52,619 nucleotides of DNA from Oscillospiraceae bacterium (GTDB lineage Bacteria > Bacillota > Clostridia > Oscillospirales > Oscillospiraceae): NCBI GenBank assembly GCA_015068305.1, contig SVKV01000013.1, positions 1-52,619 of the forward strand, given 5' to 3'. Every line of letters begins with the position of its first letter. Position 1 is the stretch's first letter. The notes under the pieces are model-generated. The model was not told the origin of the DNA and did no database searches. It saw nothing but the letters and a program-made list of their open reading frames with translations. Below are positions 43,350 through 52,581 of this stretch, piece by piece. A program made the position numbers and the translations under genes.

Positions 43350-43780
43350 TTCAAATTGGAAATTATCGATCCGTTAAGTTCTTGCACCTTTCTTGTTTCG
43401 GCAAGAAAGGTGCCCCAAAGAAGCCGCCATAGGGGCGGCGCTGTCCGCTGGCCAGCTCCCGCGCCAGAGCCGCCCGCCCCTATGTACCCCACCCGGCCGC
43501 ACTTACGATGGCTCGGAGCACCTTAACTTACATCCTGTGCAGAGCAAAATTGTTCCGATTTTTGCTCCGCAGGGAAGGTTCTGGGGTAATTCGGCAGGGC
43601 GCAAGTCGGAACACTTGCGCACTTAGTAGAAATTCTGCGGGCCTTCCCGGTTTCGGAGGGGGATTCTAAAGGGGGGCGTCTTTGTAAAAAGCCACCCTTT
43701 AGACGATTTCTTTGGTTACTTTCTTGTTCGGACACAAGAAAGTAACACTTATCGACTGCTCGATAAACTGTAATTTGAAG
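43350..43780 (+). repeat. Long modular structured repeat, copy 3 (431 bp, different core)
   Basis: Borders TTCAAATTGGAAATTATCGA and TCGATAAACTGTAATTTGAA, both terminal hairpins and the CCAAAGAAG/TTCTTTGG pair match copies 1 and 2. The core is different in sequence but keeps equivalent pairings: CATAGGGGCGG with CCGCCCCTATG, GTTCCGA with TCGGAAC, GGGAAGG with CCTTCCC, and CTAAAGGG with CCCTTTAG. Non-coding. tsaC begins 20 bp after the right border, so its ribosome binding site (CCCTGTGAGG) lies just outside the element. Confidence 0.85.
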
Positions 43781-43800
43781 TTCCCTGTGAGGTTATATCT

Positions 43801-44835
43801 ATGAAAACCTTATTTTTATCCGCAGCTGATCCGATCTGCGCGGAAACCGCAGCAAACATCATCAAATCCGGCGGTCTGGTGGCCATCCCCACGGAAACGG
43901 TCTACGGTCTGGGTGCCAACGGCCTCAGTGAGGAGGCTGTCAAAAAAATCTTTGAAGCCAAGGGCCGTCCCCAGGACAATCCGCTGATCTTGCACATTGC
44001 AGGACCGGAGCAGATCGAAGAATTCGCCCATCACATCCCCCAGGGAGCCTACGACCTGGCAGAGCGTTTCTGGCCCGGTCCCCTGACCATCATTCTGCCT
44101 GCAAAGGATTTCATCCCCAGGCGGACCACCGGGGGCTTGAATACGGTGGGCCTTCGCTGCCCGGACTGCGACATCACCCGGGAAATCATTCGCCTTTCCG
44201 GGGTGCCTGTGGCAGCCCCCTCTGCCAATATTTCCGGCAAGCCCTCCACCACCACTGCCCAGCACGTCCGCCATGACCATGAGGGCCGGATTGACTGCAT
44301 CGTGGACGGCGGTCCCTGCCGGGTGGGTGTGGAATCCACCATTGTGGATCTGACGGAGCGCCGTCCCCGGCTGCTTCGGCCCGGCGGAATCGGCCCCGAG
44401 GAGCTTCTGGAGGTTCTGGGCGATCTGGTGGTGGACAAGGCTGTTACCGCTCAGATTGATAAGGACGAAGTGGTGAAAGCCCCCGGCATGAAGTACAGGC
44501 ACTACGCCCCCCAGAGCGAGGTGGTGATCGTAGGCGGCAGCCGGGAAAAGGCCGCAGCCTATATTCGCTCCCACTTTGAACCCGGCGACCGGGTGCTGTG
44601 CTTCGAAGAGGAGTTATCTCTCTACGAAGGCTGCAATCCCCTGTCTTACGGTCTGGAGGCCGACGTGAACACCCTGTCCGCCGGTCTGTTCGCAGCGCTG
44701 CGGGAGCTGGATGACCCCTCCATCCACCAGGTCTATGCCCGGTGTCCGGTGGGCGGCGGTGTGGCCTATGCGGTCCAGAACCGGCTGAAAAAGGCCGCTG
44801 CCTTCCATGTGGTGGATGCGGAGGAAGAATTATGA
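43801..44835 (+). CDS. tsaC: L-threonylcarbamoyladenylate synthase (Sua5/TsaC, long form)
   Basis: A 344-residue enzyme making threonylcarbamoyl-AMP for t6A37 of ANN-decoding tRNAs. The YrdC-like catalytic domain (1-205) contains IPTETVYGLGANGLSEEAV, KGRPQDNPLILHI and APSANISGKPSTTTAQHV. The C-terminal Sua5 domain (about 215-340) makes this the long two-domain type. GTGAGG precedes the ATG. Its stop overlaps the coaE start (ATGA). Confidence 0.93.
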   Translation: MKTLFLSAADPICAETAANIIKSGGLVAIPTETVYGLGANGLSEEAVKKIFEAKGRPQDNPLILHIAGPEQIEEFAHHIPQGAYDLAERFWPGPLTIILPAKDFIPRRTTGGLNTVGLRCPDCDITREIIRLSGVPVAAPSANISGKPSTTTAQHVRHDHEGRIDCIVDGGPCRVGVESTIVDLTERRPRLLRPGGIGPEELLEVLGDLVVDKAVTAQIDKDEVVKAPGMKYRHYAPQSEVVIVGGSREKAAAYIRSHFEPGDRVLCFEEELSLYEGCNPLSYGLEADVNTLSAGLFAALRELDDPSIHQVYARCPVGGGVAYAVQNRLKKAAAFHVVDAEEEL

Positions 44836-45419
44836 TTCTGGGTATCACCGGCGGCACCGGCTGCGGCAAGACCACCCTCTTAAAGGAAATCCAAAAGCTG
44901 GGCGGCCTGGTACTGGACTGCGATGCCATCTACCATGAGCTGCTCCGCACCGATGCAGCGATGCTCCGCGCCATCGAAAACCGATTCCCCGGTGTTGTAG
45001 AGGATGGTTCTCTAAACCGCAAAAAACTGGGTGCCATTGTTTTCACCGATGAGCAGGCCCTGCTGGATCTAAACGCCATCACCCATTCGGCTGTAAAGCA
45101 GGAGGTGCTCCGCCGGCTGGAAGAAAAGCCTGCCCTGGCCGCCATCGATGCCATCGGCCTTTTTGAAGGGGGTTTGGCGGAGCTTTGCGATGTCACTGTG
45201 GCCGTCACGGCTCCCACGGAACTGCGGGTGCAGCGGTTGATGCAGCGGGACGGTATTTCGGAAAGCTATGCCCGCAGCCGCATCGAAGCCCAGCATGAAG
45301 AGCGCTGGTTCCGGGAAAGATGCGACTACACCCTGGTTAACGACGAAGAAATAGATGCGTTCGCAACGAAATGTATTGCATTTTTGCGTCACTTGGGTAT
45401 AATGAAAGAAAACCTGTAA
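44832..45419 (+). CDS. coaE: Dephospho-CoA kinase
   Basis: A 195-residue P-loop kinase for the last step of CoA synthesis. P-loop GITGGTGCGKTT (4-15), the lid and substrate motifs LDCDAIYHELL and IDAIGLFEGGL, and RLMQRDGISESYARSRI are present. GAGGAAGAATT precedes the ATG, which overlaps the tsaC stop by 4 bp. Confidence 0.92.
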   Translation: MILGITGGTGCGKTTLLKEIQKLGGLVLDCDAIYHELLRTDAAMLRAIENRFPGVVEDGSLNRKKLGAIVFTDEQALLDLNAITHSAVKQEVLRRLEEKPALAAIDAIGLFEGGLAELCDVTVAVTAPTELRVQRLMQRDGISESYARSRIEAQHEERWFRERCDYTLVNDEEIDAFATKCIAFLRHLGIMKENL

Positions 45420-45433
45420 AGGAGATAATAATT

Positions 45434-46819
45434 ATGACCACCGAAGAACTCCGCGAATCCCTGCTGGCCGCTCCCAAGAACGGCTTCACCCGGATCACTG
45501 CAGAACAGCGTGCTGAGATGGAAGCCTATGCCAAGCGCTACATGGCTTTCATGGATGCCGCCAAGACCGAGCGGGAAGCAACCACCTGGGCCATCAACGA
45601 AGCTGAAAAGTATGGCTTTGTTCCCTTCGTCCCCGGCATGGATGCCAAGCCCGGCGACAAGATTTACTATAACTGCCGCGGCAAGGCCATCGCTCTGGCT
45701 GTCATCGGCACCGAGTCCCTGGCAAACGGCGCCAACATCTGCGCTGCCCATGTGGACTCCCCCCGGATGGACCTGAAGCCCAATCCCCTGTACGAGGATT
45801 CCGAAATTGCCTACTTCAAGACCAACTACTACGGCGGCATCAAGAAGTACCAGTGGGTCACCGTTCCCCTGGCACTCCACGGTGTTGTCTACCGCAAGGA
45901 CGGCTCCGTCATCACCATCACCATCGGCGAGGACGACAGCGATCCCATCCTGATGGTCTCCGATCTGCTGATCCACCTGTCCGCCGATCAGATGCAGAAG
46001 CCCGCCGGCAAGGTTATCGCCGCCGAGCAGCTGAATGTGATCCTGGGCACCGAGCCCATCGAGGGCGAGGGTGCAGACCTGGTGAAGCTGAACGTGATGA
46101 AGTTCCTGAACGAGAAGTACGGCCTCATCGAAGAGGATTTCCTGTCCGCTGAGCTGACCATCGTTCCCGCCGGCCGCTGCCGGGAAGTGGGCTTCGACCG
46201 GAGCCTGATCTCCGCCTACGGCCACGACGACCGGGTCTGCGCCTACGCCGAGCTGGAAGCCCTGTTCACCATCCCCACCCCCACCAAGACCGCTGTGTGC
46301 ATCCTGGCTGACAAGGAAGAAATCGGCAGCGTGGGCATCTCCGGTATGCAGAGCCAGTACTTCGAGCACTTCATGGGCGGCCTGTGCGATGCCCAGGGTG
46401 TCAAGCTCTTCGACTGCTTCGCAAACTCCTTCTGCCTCAGCGCCGACGTTTCCAACGCCTACGACCCCAACTTTGCAGAGACCTGCGACAAGCGGAACAA
46501 CTCCGCTCTGAACTACGGCATCTCCATCTGCAAGTATACCGGCCGGGGCGGCAAGGGCGGTGCCTCCGATGCATCCGCCGAGGTCATGGGCCATATCCGC
46601 ACCACCTTCGAGAAGGCCGGTGTCATCTGGCAGATCGCAACTCTGGGCAAGGTCGACCAGGGCGGCGGCGGTACCGTGGCTGCCTACATGGCAAACCGCA
46701 ACATCCCCACCGTGGATGCCGGTGTCCCCGTGCTGAACATGCATGCACCTGCCGAGCTGGTGAGCAAGCTGGACTGCTACGAGACCATGCTGGCCTGCAA
46801 GGCAATTTATCTGGCATAA
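45434..46819 (+). CDS. M18-family aminopeptidase
   Basis: A 461-residue zinc aminopeptidase of the aspartyl aminopeptidase/Lap4 family. Metal ligands lie in AAHVDSPRMDLKP (His106), in CILADKEEIGSVGISGMQ, and in the C-terminal region GVPVLNMHAPAELVSKLD. ATG at 45434 follows AAAGGAGATAATAATT. It probably recycles peptides in the cytosol. It starts 14 bp after coaE, so the three genes tsaC-coaE-M18 form an operon that ends in a strong terminator. Confidence 0.92.
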   Translation: MTTEELRESLLAAPKNGFTRITAEQRAEMEAYAKRYMAFMDAAKTEREATTWAINEAEKYGFVPFVPGMDAKPGDKIYYNCRGKAIALAVIGTESLANGANICAAHVDSPRMDLKPNPLYEDSEIAYFKTNYYGGIKKYQWVTVPLALHGVVYRKDGSVITITIGEDDSDPILMVSDLLIHLSADQMQKPAGKVIAAEQLNVILGTEPIEGEGADLVKLNVMKFLNEKYGLIEEDFLSAELTIVPAGRCREVGFDRSLISAYGHDDRVCAYAELEALFTIPTPTKTAVCILADKEEIGSVGISGMQSQYFEHFMGGLCDAQGVKLFDCFANSFCLSADVSNAYDPNFAETCDKRNNSALNYGISICKYTGRGGKGGASDASAEVMGHIRTTFEKAGVIWQIATLGKVDQGGGGTVAAYMANRNIPTVDAGVPVLNMHAPAELVSKLDCYETMLACKAIYLA

Positions 46820-46832
46820 TCCCGCAAAAAAG

Positions 46833-46860
46833 CAAGGCCGCCCTTCGGGGCGGCCTTTTT
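46833..46860 (+). terminator. Intrinsic terminator of the tsaC-coaE-M18 operon
   Basis: AAGGCCGCCC pairs with GGGCGGCCTT around TTCG, followed by TTT. Confidence 0.9.
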
Positions 46861-46899
46861 GCGGACAATCCGCGTTAAGAGGAAAGAAAGGAAGAAAAC

Positions 46900-47580
46900 T
46901 TACTCGCTGCCCAGGGCAAGGAACTCAGCGGGGTCCATTGCCGCATCATTGCACAGGACGCTGAAATGGACATGGGGTCCTGCACCGGTTTCGATCAGTG
47001 CCGTTTCCCCCACGCAGCCGATGGCCTGTCCCAGGGTCACCCGGTCACCGGTGCTGACCTTCAGCTCCTCAGCCAGGCTGGAATAGACGGTGGTATAGCC
47101 ATCCTCATGCCGGATCACCACGGTGGTCCCCATCATGTCATCGGCATAGGTGGTATACACCACGCCATCCGCTGCCGCCATAACCTCCGTCCCGGCTTCC
47201 GCAGCCAGATCCACGCCGTTGTGGACCCGCCAGTCCCGGGTGGTCTCATTGTAGCTGAGACAGTCCATGGCATACTCCGCCACCGTCTCCCCGGAGATGG
47301 GAGCCGCTGTTTTCAGCGGCTTTTTGGGCGCAGCGGTGGGTTCCGTTGCTGCCGGAGCCTGGGTCCCCTGGGGCTGGGTGACTACCACCGGGATGTCCTC
47401 CTCCACCGCTGATGCGGGCAGAGTCATCTGCTGCTCCGGTTCCTGCAGCACCTGCCGGGCTTCATTTTCGCTGCGGTAGTACAGGAAACCCGTAATTCCG
47501 ATGGCTGCAGCACACAGAATCAGGGCGATGTAGTAGCCCTTTCCGTAGATGCCGCGGCCGGTATTTTTGTTATCGCTCAT
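46900..47580 (-). CDS. M23/LytM-domain protein, SpoIIQ-like
   Basis: A 226-residue protein. One membrane helix (about 16-35) is followed by a Pro/Thr/Ala linker and a LytM peptidase domain. Residues 107-130 (CLSYNETTRDWRVHNGVDLA) match SpoIIQ of the forespore-mother cell channel. All zinc ligands are present (His120, Asp124, His203, His205 in GPHVHFS), as in clostridial SpoIIQ and unlike Bacillus SpoIIQ. It could also be a vegetative endopeptidase. I start at ATG 47580; a TTG one codon earlier is closer to GGAGG. Confidence 0.8.
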   Translation of the reverse strand: MSDNKNTGRGIYGKGYYIALILCAAAIGITGFLYYRSENEARQVLQEPEQQMTLPASAVEEDIPVVVTQPQGTQAPAATEPTAAPKKPLKTAAPISGETVAEYAMDCLSYNETTRDWRVHNGVDLAAEAGTEVMAAADGVVYTTYADDMMGTTVVIRHEDGYTTVYSSLAEELKVSTGDRVTLGQAIGCVGETALIETGAGPHVHFSVLCNDAAMDPAEFLALGSE

Positions 47581-47649
47581 CAATAAGCACCTCCGAGGCT
47601 GATTATGGACAGCTTTTTCGGAAGTTAAACCCGGATCAGAAAAAAGTTA

Positions 47650-47682
47650 TAAAAACCCCGGACGGAATAACCGTCCGGGGTA
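47650..47682 (-). terminator. Intrinsic terminator of the degenerate P-type ATPase gene
   Basis: On the minus strand CCCCGGACGG pairs with CCGTCCGGGG around TTATT, followed by TTTTTATAAC. Confidence 0.88.
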
Positions 47683-47688
47683 ATTTGA

Positions 47689-49995
47689 TTAAATCGTTCC
47701 GGGCCAGAGAGTCGCCAGCACACCGGGTACCATCCACAGCAGCTGGTACAGCAGAACATTCAGCGGGGTCAGCAGCTCCGTGCTGCCAAGGTAGGCCAGG
47801 GCAGCCATGATCAGCATGCCCAGGACGCCGCCGATGATGTGGATCACCAGGCCCAGCTTCCAGGAAGTACGCAGTGCCCGGGCGCCGGTAATGGCGTAAG
47901 CTGCCGGAGCCAGGCCCTCCTGGGTGGTCAGTGCCAGCGCCGGAGTGCCCTCGGGAATCTGCTTCCCGGCCAGTTCCTCCCGTACCTGCCGGTCCGGGAA
48001 CAGCATCCGTCTGGTCCGGACACCGAATTTCTCTTTCAGGAAGGGTCCGGTAACCATGAAGTCCCGGGCAATGACCGCCAGGTTCAGCTTCCGGTTTCCG
48101 CAGAGGGTAGCCAGGCCGCTGGCCGTATACTTCATCCGGGAATAGGCGATGGCAAACAGGCCGGAGAGTTCTCCGTCAATGGCCACATACACCGCCTGCT
48201 TCATCAGCACGCCCTCCGGAATCTCCAGGCCCATGTCCTTCAGGAAGTCCAGAGAGCCCATCAGTACCGGCTCATCGCAGATTTCACCGCCGATGCCGCC
48301 GTTTCCGTAGAACTGCAGGTTCTTCGCCTCAAAACGGACACCGTTGCGGCTGGTCAGCAGCTGGTCGAAAGCAGGCTCCAGGCCGCCGCCGTTTGCCCGC
48401 ATCATTGCAGCTGCATAGGCGATCACCGTTTCGGGGGTCCGGCTTCCGTAGAATTTCACGCCGTTCATCTTGCCGGAACCGGCGGGGAACAGGTCGCTGT
48501 CAGACAAGGGGAACAGGGCTTTGCCGCCCAGGCCCTTGATGCCGCTCCAGCCGCACAGCACCGTACCCAGCCGGTGGAGCCGCCGCTCCAGGGCCGCCAT
48601 GGGACGGGTGATGGATACAAAGAAGGAAGCAGGCACCGCCACCAGCAGTGTGGTGGAGAAAATCTGCACCGCCATGGAAATGCCGTGCATCACACCGGCC
48701 AGCACCGCAACCGCAATGCTCACCAGCAGCGCAATGGCACCGAAGGTATTCTGAATCCGCTCGGGTCTGGGGATCTCATCAAATCTTTCCATGAAATCCG
48801 CCACCTGGCCTTCGCCCCGGAGGTAAGCACTTTTGCCGTCCAGGTAATCTTCCACCTTCACCACGCTGTCCAGCCGGACAGCCTTGCGCATGGTGTCCAT
48901 CTGGCCCATTTCCGTGGTGCGCCGGTGATAGGCAGCCCACAGGGCCATGGCCACTTCCAGAGTGAACGCAGCACAGATGGGGACCCGCAGTTCCTGCAGG
49001 CAGAAATAGGCATCGGCACAGCCGGCAGCAAAGGTGATTGCCAGCATGGTATTCAGAGAGAACCGGCCCCGGAACAGGTCGCATACACCGTCGATCATCT
49101 GCTGGCTGCCCATCAGCGCACCGATCAGCATCGCCAGAATCTGGCTGAATACCATCAGCCGCATCCGGTTCTCCGGAACCAGTCCGGCACTGTACAGCAC
49201 ACCTGCACCGGCAGACAGCAGCACCACCACCATGCACACCAGCATAGCCACCTGCAGCTTGCCCACGCCCAGTTCCGCCAGTTCGTAATAGCGCTTTTCG
49301 GGACCTGCGATCAGATCCCGCTTCAGATCCCGCAGCCGCTGCTTGGGCCGGAATACAATGGGCGCCGGGAATTTGATTTCCACGGAATCCTCATCTTCAT
49401 CCGCTTCCTCATCCCAGATGGAACCGATTCGGGCGGTTGCATCGTCCATGGCCTTGCCATAGGCGACTTTTTCGCCGGAGACTTCTGCCAGATTATCCAG
49501 CCGGACGGTATCCTCCAGGCTGGCAGGGGCCTCTTCCGGCTCCGCCGGCTCTTCGGCTTCTTCCGGCACTTCGGTTTCTTCCGATTCTTCGGCTTCTTCA
49601 GGTGCGGATTCTTTCTGTTCCGACTCCCGGAGCTGCTCCAGCTCTTCCGGTTCGGACTCCCGCAGCTGTTCCAGATCCTTTGTCAGATCCCGGGTGTCAC
49701 CCAGTTCTTCCGGTTCGGGCTCTTCTGCCAATTCAGATTCTTCTGCCAATTCAGATTCTTCTGCCGGTTCAGGTTCTTCTGCCGGTTGCGCAGGTGCTTC
49801 CTCAGCCTTTTCCGTTTCTTCGGAAGGTTCTTCCATCCGGCCGATTTCCCCGATGACCTTCAGCAGATCCCCCGTATCCTCCAGCTGAGCACTCAGCGTT
49901 TCTTCGGCAGAATCCAGCACTTCCTCCGAACTGCCGAACTCTTTCATGATCTCTTCGAGGCTCAGACCCTCAAATTCCAGATCTTTTTCATTCAT
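47689..49995 (-). CDS. Degenerate P1B-type ATPase homologue with acidic N-terminal tail
   Basis: A 768-residue membrane protein. Residues 1-210 are an acidic, Glu/Pro/Ala-rich region with short repeats (AEESELAEESELAEEPEPEE). The rest aligns in plan with heavy-metal P-type ATPases: membrane pairs at about 255-310 and 325-355, another pair at about 425-480, N-domain-like EGVLMKQAVYVAIDGELSGL, and final helices at about 705-765. The key motifs are gone: the CPC site is AVPASF, the DKTGT phosphorylation site is replaced around LFPLSDSDLFPAGSG, TGE is not visible and the GDN hinge is missing. It is therefore a pseudo-ATPase with unknown function. It sits 12 bp downstream of rlmB. Confidence 0.72.
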   Translation of the reverse strand: MNEKDLEFEGLSLEEIMKEFGSSEEVLDSAEETLSAQLEDTGDLLKVIGEIGRMEEPSEETEKAEEAPAQPAEEPEPAEESELAEESELAEEPEPEELGDTRDLTKDLEQLRESEPEELEQLRESEQKESAPEEAEESEETEVPEEAEEPAEPEEAPASLEDTVRLDNLAEVSGEKVAYGKAMDDATARIGSIWDEEADEDEDSVEIKFPAPIVFRPKQRLRDLKRDLIAGPEKRYYELAELGVGKLQVAMLVCMVVVLLSAGAGVLYSAGLVPENRMRLMVFSQILAMLIGALMGSQQMIDGVCDLFRGRFSLNTMLAITFAAGCADAYFCLQELRVPICAAFTLEVAMALWAAYHRRTTEMGQMDTMRKAVRLDSVVKVEDYLDGKSAYLRGEGQVADFMERFDEIPRPERIQNTFGAIALLVSIAVAVLAGVMHGISMAVQIFSTTLLVAVPASFFVSITRPMAALERRLHRLGTVLCGWSGIKGLGGKALFPLSDSDLFPAGSGKMNGVKFYGSRTPETVIAYAAAMMRANGGGLEPAFDQLLTSRNGVRFEAKNLQFYGNGGIGGEICDEPVLMGSLDFLKDMGLEIPEGVLMKQAVYVAIDGELSGLFAIAYSRMKYTASGLATLCGNRKLNLAVIARDFMVTGPFLKEKFGVRTRRMLFPDRQVREELAGKQIPEGTPALALTTQEGLAPAAYAITGARALRTSWKLGLVIHIIGGVLGMLIMAALAYLGSTELLTPLNVLLYQLLWMVPGVLATLWPGTI

Positions 49996-50007
49996 GGGTA
50001 TTCCTCC

Positions 50008-50847
50008 TTAGCCCAGCCGCTGACGTACCGCCTCGTAAAGCAAAATAGACGCCGCGTTGGACGCGTTCAGAGAAGAGATTCTTCCCTTCATGGGGATGTG
50101 AACCATCACATCGCAGTTCTTGCGGACCAGCTGGCTCATGCCGTCGCCCTCGTTACCGATGACAATGGCCGCAGGGCCGGTCAGGTCTGCCTTATACATG
50201 GGAATGGAGCCCTCGGCAGCTGTGCCGAATACCCACACGCCCTTTTCCTTCAGTTCACTGAGGCAAGTGTTGATGTTGGTCACCCGGGCCACCTTCATAT
50301 ACTCCACTGCACCGGCAGAGGCCTTGGCCACGGTGGCAGTCAGACCCACGCTGCGCCGCTTGGGGATGATGACGCCGTGGGCACCGGCGCACTCGGCGGT
50401 ACGCATGATGGCACCCAGGTTATGGGGGTCGGAAAGCTCGTCACAAATAACGATCAGCGCATTTTCGCCCCGGGAGGCTGCCTCCTCCAAAATATCGTCA
50501 ACGGTGAAATAGTCATGGGCCGCCACCAGCGCGATGATGCCCTGATGGGACCGGGTGGCAGACATCTGATCCAGCTTCCGGCGGTCCACCGGCACGATCA
50601 CCGCGCCGGCCTCCTTGGCCTGGGCGGCCAGCCGCTGCAACGACCGGTCCGTATCGCCCTCGGCAACGAAAACCTTATCGATGGTCCGGCCCGCTCTCAG
50701 CGCCTCCGTCAGCGCATTCCGGCCTTCGATCTGGCCTTCCACCTCTTCCACTTGCTGCGTGCGGTCTGCAAAACGGTCTGCCCGGTGTTCCGGACGCCGC
50801 TCCGGGCGGCGGTTGCCGTCCTTGCTGCCGTAACGTTTTTCATTCAT
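50008..50847 (-). CDS. rlmB: 23S rRNA (guanosine(2251)-2'-O)-methyltransferase RlmB
   Basis: A 279-residue TrmH/SpoU methyltransferase. A basic N-terminal tail (about 1-45, RRPERRPEHRADRFADRTQQ) precedes the substrate-binding domain (VEGQIEGRNALTEALRAGRT). The SPOUT domain has three family motifs: DELSDPHNLGAIMRTAECAG, IVIGNEGDGMSQLVRKNCD and IPMKGRISSLNASNAASILL. ATG 50847 follows GGAGTGGAACACCT; a longer frame adds 11 unlikely residues. It leads a two-gene unit with the pseudo-ATPase. Confidence 0.92.
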   Translation of the reverse strand: MNEKRYGSKDGNRRPERRPEHRADRFADRTQQVEEVEGQIEGRNALTEALRAGRTIDKVFVAEGDTDRSLQRLAAQAKEAGAVIVPVDRRKLDQMSATRSHQGIIALVAAHDYFTVDDILEEAASRGENALIVICDELSDPHNLGAIMRTAECAGAHGVIIPKRRSVGLTATVAKASAGAVEYMKVARVTNINTCLSELKEKGVWVFGTAAEGSIPMYKADLTGPAAIVIGNEGDGMSQLVRKNCDVMVHIPMKGRISSLNASNAASILLYEAVRQRLG

Positions 50848-50959
50848 AGGTGTTCCACTCCATTCATGGGCAAAGCCCACTTTTACTCATAGTAACAGAT
50901 AATAACATTATATCAGACTTTTTTCCCGATTACAATACGGAAAATTTTGTGTTCCTTTG

Positions 50960-51142
50960 TTCAAATCTCAGTTTGTAGGGATGCGGATTGCCACACCAGT
51001 CTGCGGACTGGTTCGCAATGACAGCCTTTTCGATACATTCCGCACCAATTTGAGTGCAGCGAGCCACTAAGTTTTCATGTCATTGCGAGGAGCACGTAGT
51101 GCGACGTGGCAATCCGTTCTCCTCGATAAACGCCAATTTGAA
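50960..51142. repeat. 183-bp palindromic intergenic element
   Basis: A clean copy with matching borders TTCAAATCTCAGTTTGTAGG and CTCGATAAACGCCAATTTGAA. Inside: ATGCGGATTGCCACACCAGT, TGGTTCGCAATGACA, a spacer that is an inverted relative of the spacer at 2625 (CGATACATTCCGCACC), ATGTCATTGCGAGGAG, CGACGTGGCAATCCGTTCTC. Non-coding. 50848-50959 and 51143-51249 contain only AT-rich flanks and the upstream signal of rodA. Confidence 0.85.
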
Positions 51143-51249
51143 GCCCCGTACACGAAATATTAACACCCCGGACATACTCTTAAAAAAATCTTCTATTTAC
51201 TTTTGGCCCGGCAGATGATAGAATAAGCTGATAGAAAGGAGGCAGTGCC

Positions 51250-52404
51250 TTGAATCAATTTTTCACCGAATTAAAGAATTTCCCCAAGAAGTGCGACTGG
51301 GTGCTGCTTCTGCTGTGTCTGGTCACCTCCGGCTTCGGTCTGATCTGTCTGGCCAGCGCCACCACTGCCGACAAGTTCGGCGGCAATATGCGCTACATGC
51401 TGGTCCAGGGTGCCGGTATCGTTCTGGGTGTGATTATGTTCGCTATCATTTCTTCCATCGATGTGGAAGTAATGAGTGAGCACCGGAATCTGCTGGTGGC
51501 ATTCAACATTTTCCTGCTTCTGATGCTGATCCCCTTCGGCACCGACAACAACACCGGTAACCGAAGCTGGATTGAAACTCCCATCGTTAACATTCAGCCT
51601 GCGGAGCTTTGCAAAATCACCTTCGTGGTCATCATGGCCTCGGTCATGAACTCCAACAAAAACCGAATATCCAGCATCCCCTCTGTCATGCAGATGGTGC
51701 TGCATCTGGGTATCGTGGTTGGCCTGAATATGGTGATCTCCTCCGATGCCGGCGTTTCTCTGATCTTCGTGTTCATCTTCATCGGCATGGCCTTTGCCGG
51801 CGGCGTGAGCCTTCTGTGGTTTGCCCTGGCCATCGGCGGCATTGCGGCGGTGTTCCCAATCCTGTGGCAGTTCCTGGGTCAGTACCAGCGAAACCGCATT
51901 CTGATTCTTTTCGACGACACCATCGACCCCCAGGGTATCAACGAACGCTATCACTACACTATCAACCTCCGTTCCCTTACCGGCGGCGGTCTGACAGGCC
52001 AGGGTCTGTTCAACGGCAACCGTACCCAGGGCGGTGCCCTCTTCGCCCAGCATACGGACTACATCTTCTCCTCCATCGGTGAAGAACTGGGCTTCTTCGG
52101 CTGCGTTGCCATCATGATTCTGGAGTTCGCCATCATCGCCCGCTGCATCTATGTGGGCATCCGCTGTCCGGACTATATGCGGCGTCTGATCTGCTTCGGC
52201 GCTGCTTCCGCGCTGATTTTCCAGGTGGTTATCAATGTGGGTATGTGCATCGGCACCATGCCCGTTATCGGTCTGACCCTGCCCTTCATCAGCTACGGCG
52301 GTTCCTCCATCGTGACTATTTACGCCATGCTTGGTCTGGTCTCCGGTTCCTATGCCCGACCGCAGGCACTCAGTCATGAGCGATACATTCAGCCATACCG
52401 CTAA
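51250..52404 (+). CDS. rodA: FtsW/RodA/SpoVE-family peptidoglycan glycosyltransferase (RodA-like, TTG start)
   Basis: A 384-residue SEDS protein with about ten membrane helices. Family landmarks are GNRSWIETPIVNIQPAELCK (about 103-122), the extracellular loop with LTGGGLTGQGLFNGNRTQGG, the catalytic-region HTDYIFSSIGEELGFFG (about 273-289) and the C-terminal GLTLPFISYGGSS. TTG 51250 follows AAAGGAGG at about 7 bp. SEDS proteins polymerise lipid II with a class B PBP. Without division genes nearby, RodA is more likely than FtsW; SpoVE is possible in this spore former. Confidence 0.85.
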   Translation: MNQFFTELKNFPKKCDWVLLLLCLVTSGFGLICLASATTADKFGGNMRYMLVQGAGIVLGVIMFAIISSIDVEVMSEHRNLLVAFNIFLLLMLIPFGTDNNTGNRSWIETPIVNIQPAELCKITFVVIMASVMNSNKNRISSIPSVMQMVLHLGIVVGLNMVISSDAGVSLIFVFIFIGMAFAGGVSLLWFALAIGGIAAVFPILWQFLGQYQRNRILILFDDTIDPQGINERYHYTINLRSLTGGGLTGQGLFNGNRTQGGALFAQHTDYIFSSIGEELGFFGCVAIMILEFAIIARCIYVGIRCPDYMRRLICFGAASALIFQVVINVGMCIGTMPVIGLTLPFISYGGSSIVTIYAMLGLVSGSYARPQALSHERYIQPYR

Positions 52405-52410
52405 TCCTTT

Positions 52411-52437
52411 CCCGGCCACTTTTGTGGCCGGGTTTTT
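52411..52437 (+). terminator. Intrinsic terminator of rodA
   Basis: CCCGGCCAC pairs with GTGGCCGGG around TTTT, followed by TTTTT. Confidence 0.9.
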
Positions 52438-52459
52438 CGTGAAAAGGGCAGAATAGGTA

Positions 52460-52487
52460 TTGACAATCCCAAAAATTGTGGTATAAT
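52460..52487 (+). promoter_or_regulatory. tRNA cluster promoter
   Basis: Consensus TTGACA at 52460-52465 and consensus TATAAT at 52482-52487 with a 16-bp spacer, 17 bp before the first tRNA base. Confidence 0.9.
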
Positions 52488-52504
52488 ACATCCTGTTCCG
52501 ATAT

Positions 52505-52581
52505 GGAGGCTTAGCTCAGCTGGTTAGAGCGCATGCTTCACACGCATGAGGTCACAGGTTCGAGTCCCGTAGTCTCCACCA
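52505..52581 (+). tRNA. tRNA-Val (CAC anticodon)
   Basis: A complete cloverleaf of 77 nt with encoded CCA. Acceptor GGAGGCT pairs with AGTCTCC (one G-U). D arm GCTC...GAGC, anticodon stem CATGC/GCATG with loop TTCACAC giving anticodon CAC, and T arm with GGTTCGAGTCC. It reads GTG valine codons. Confidence 0.95.
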
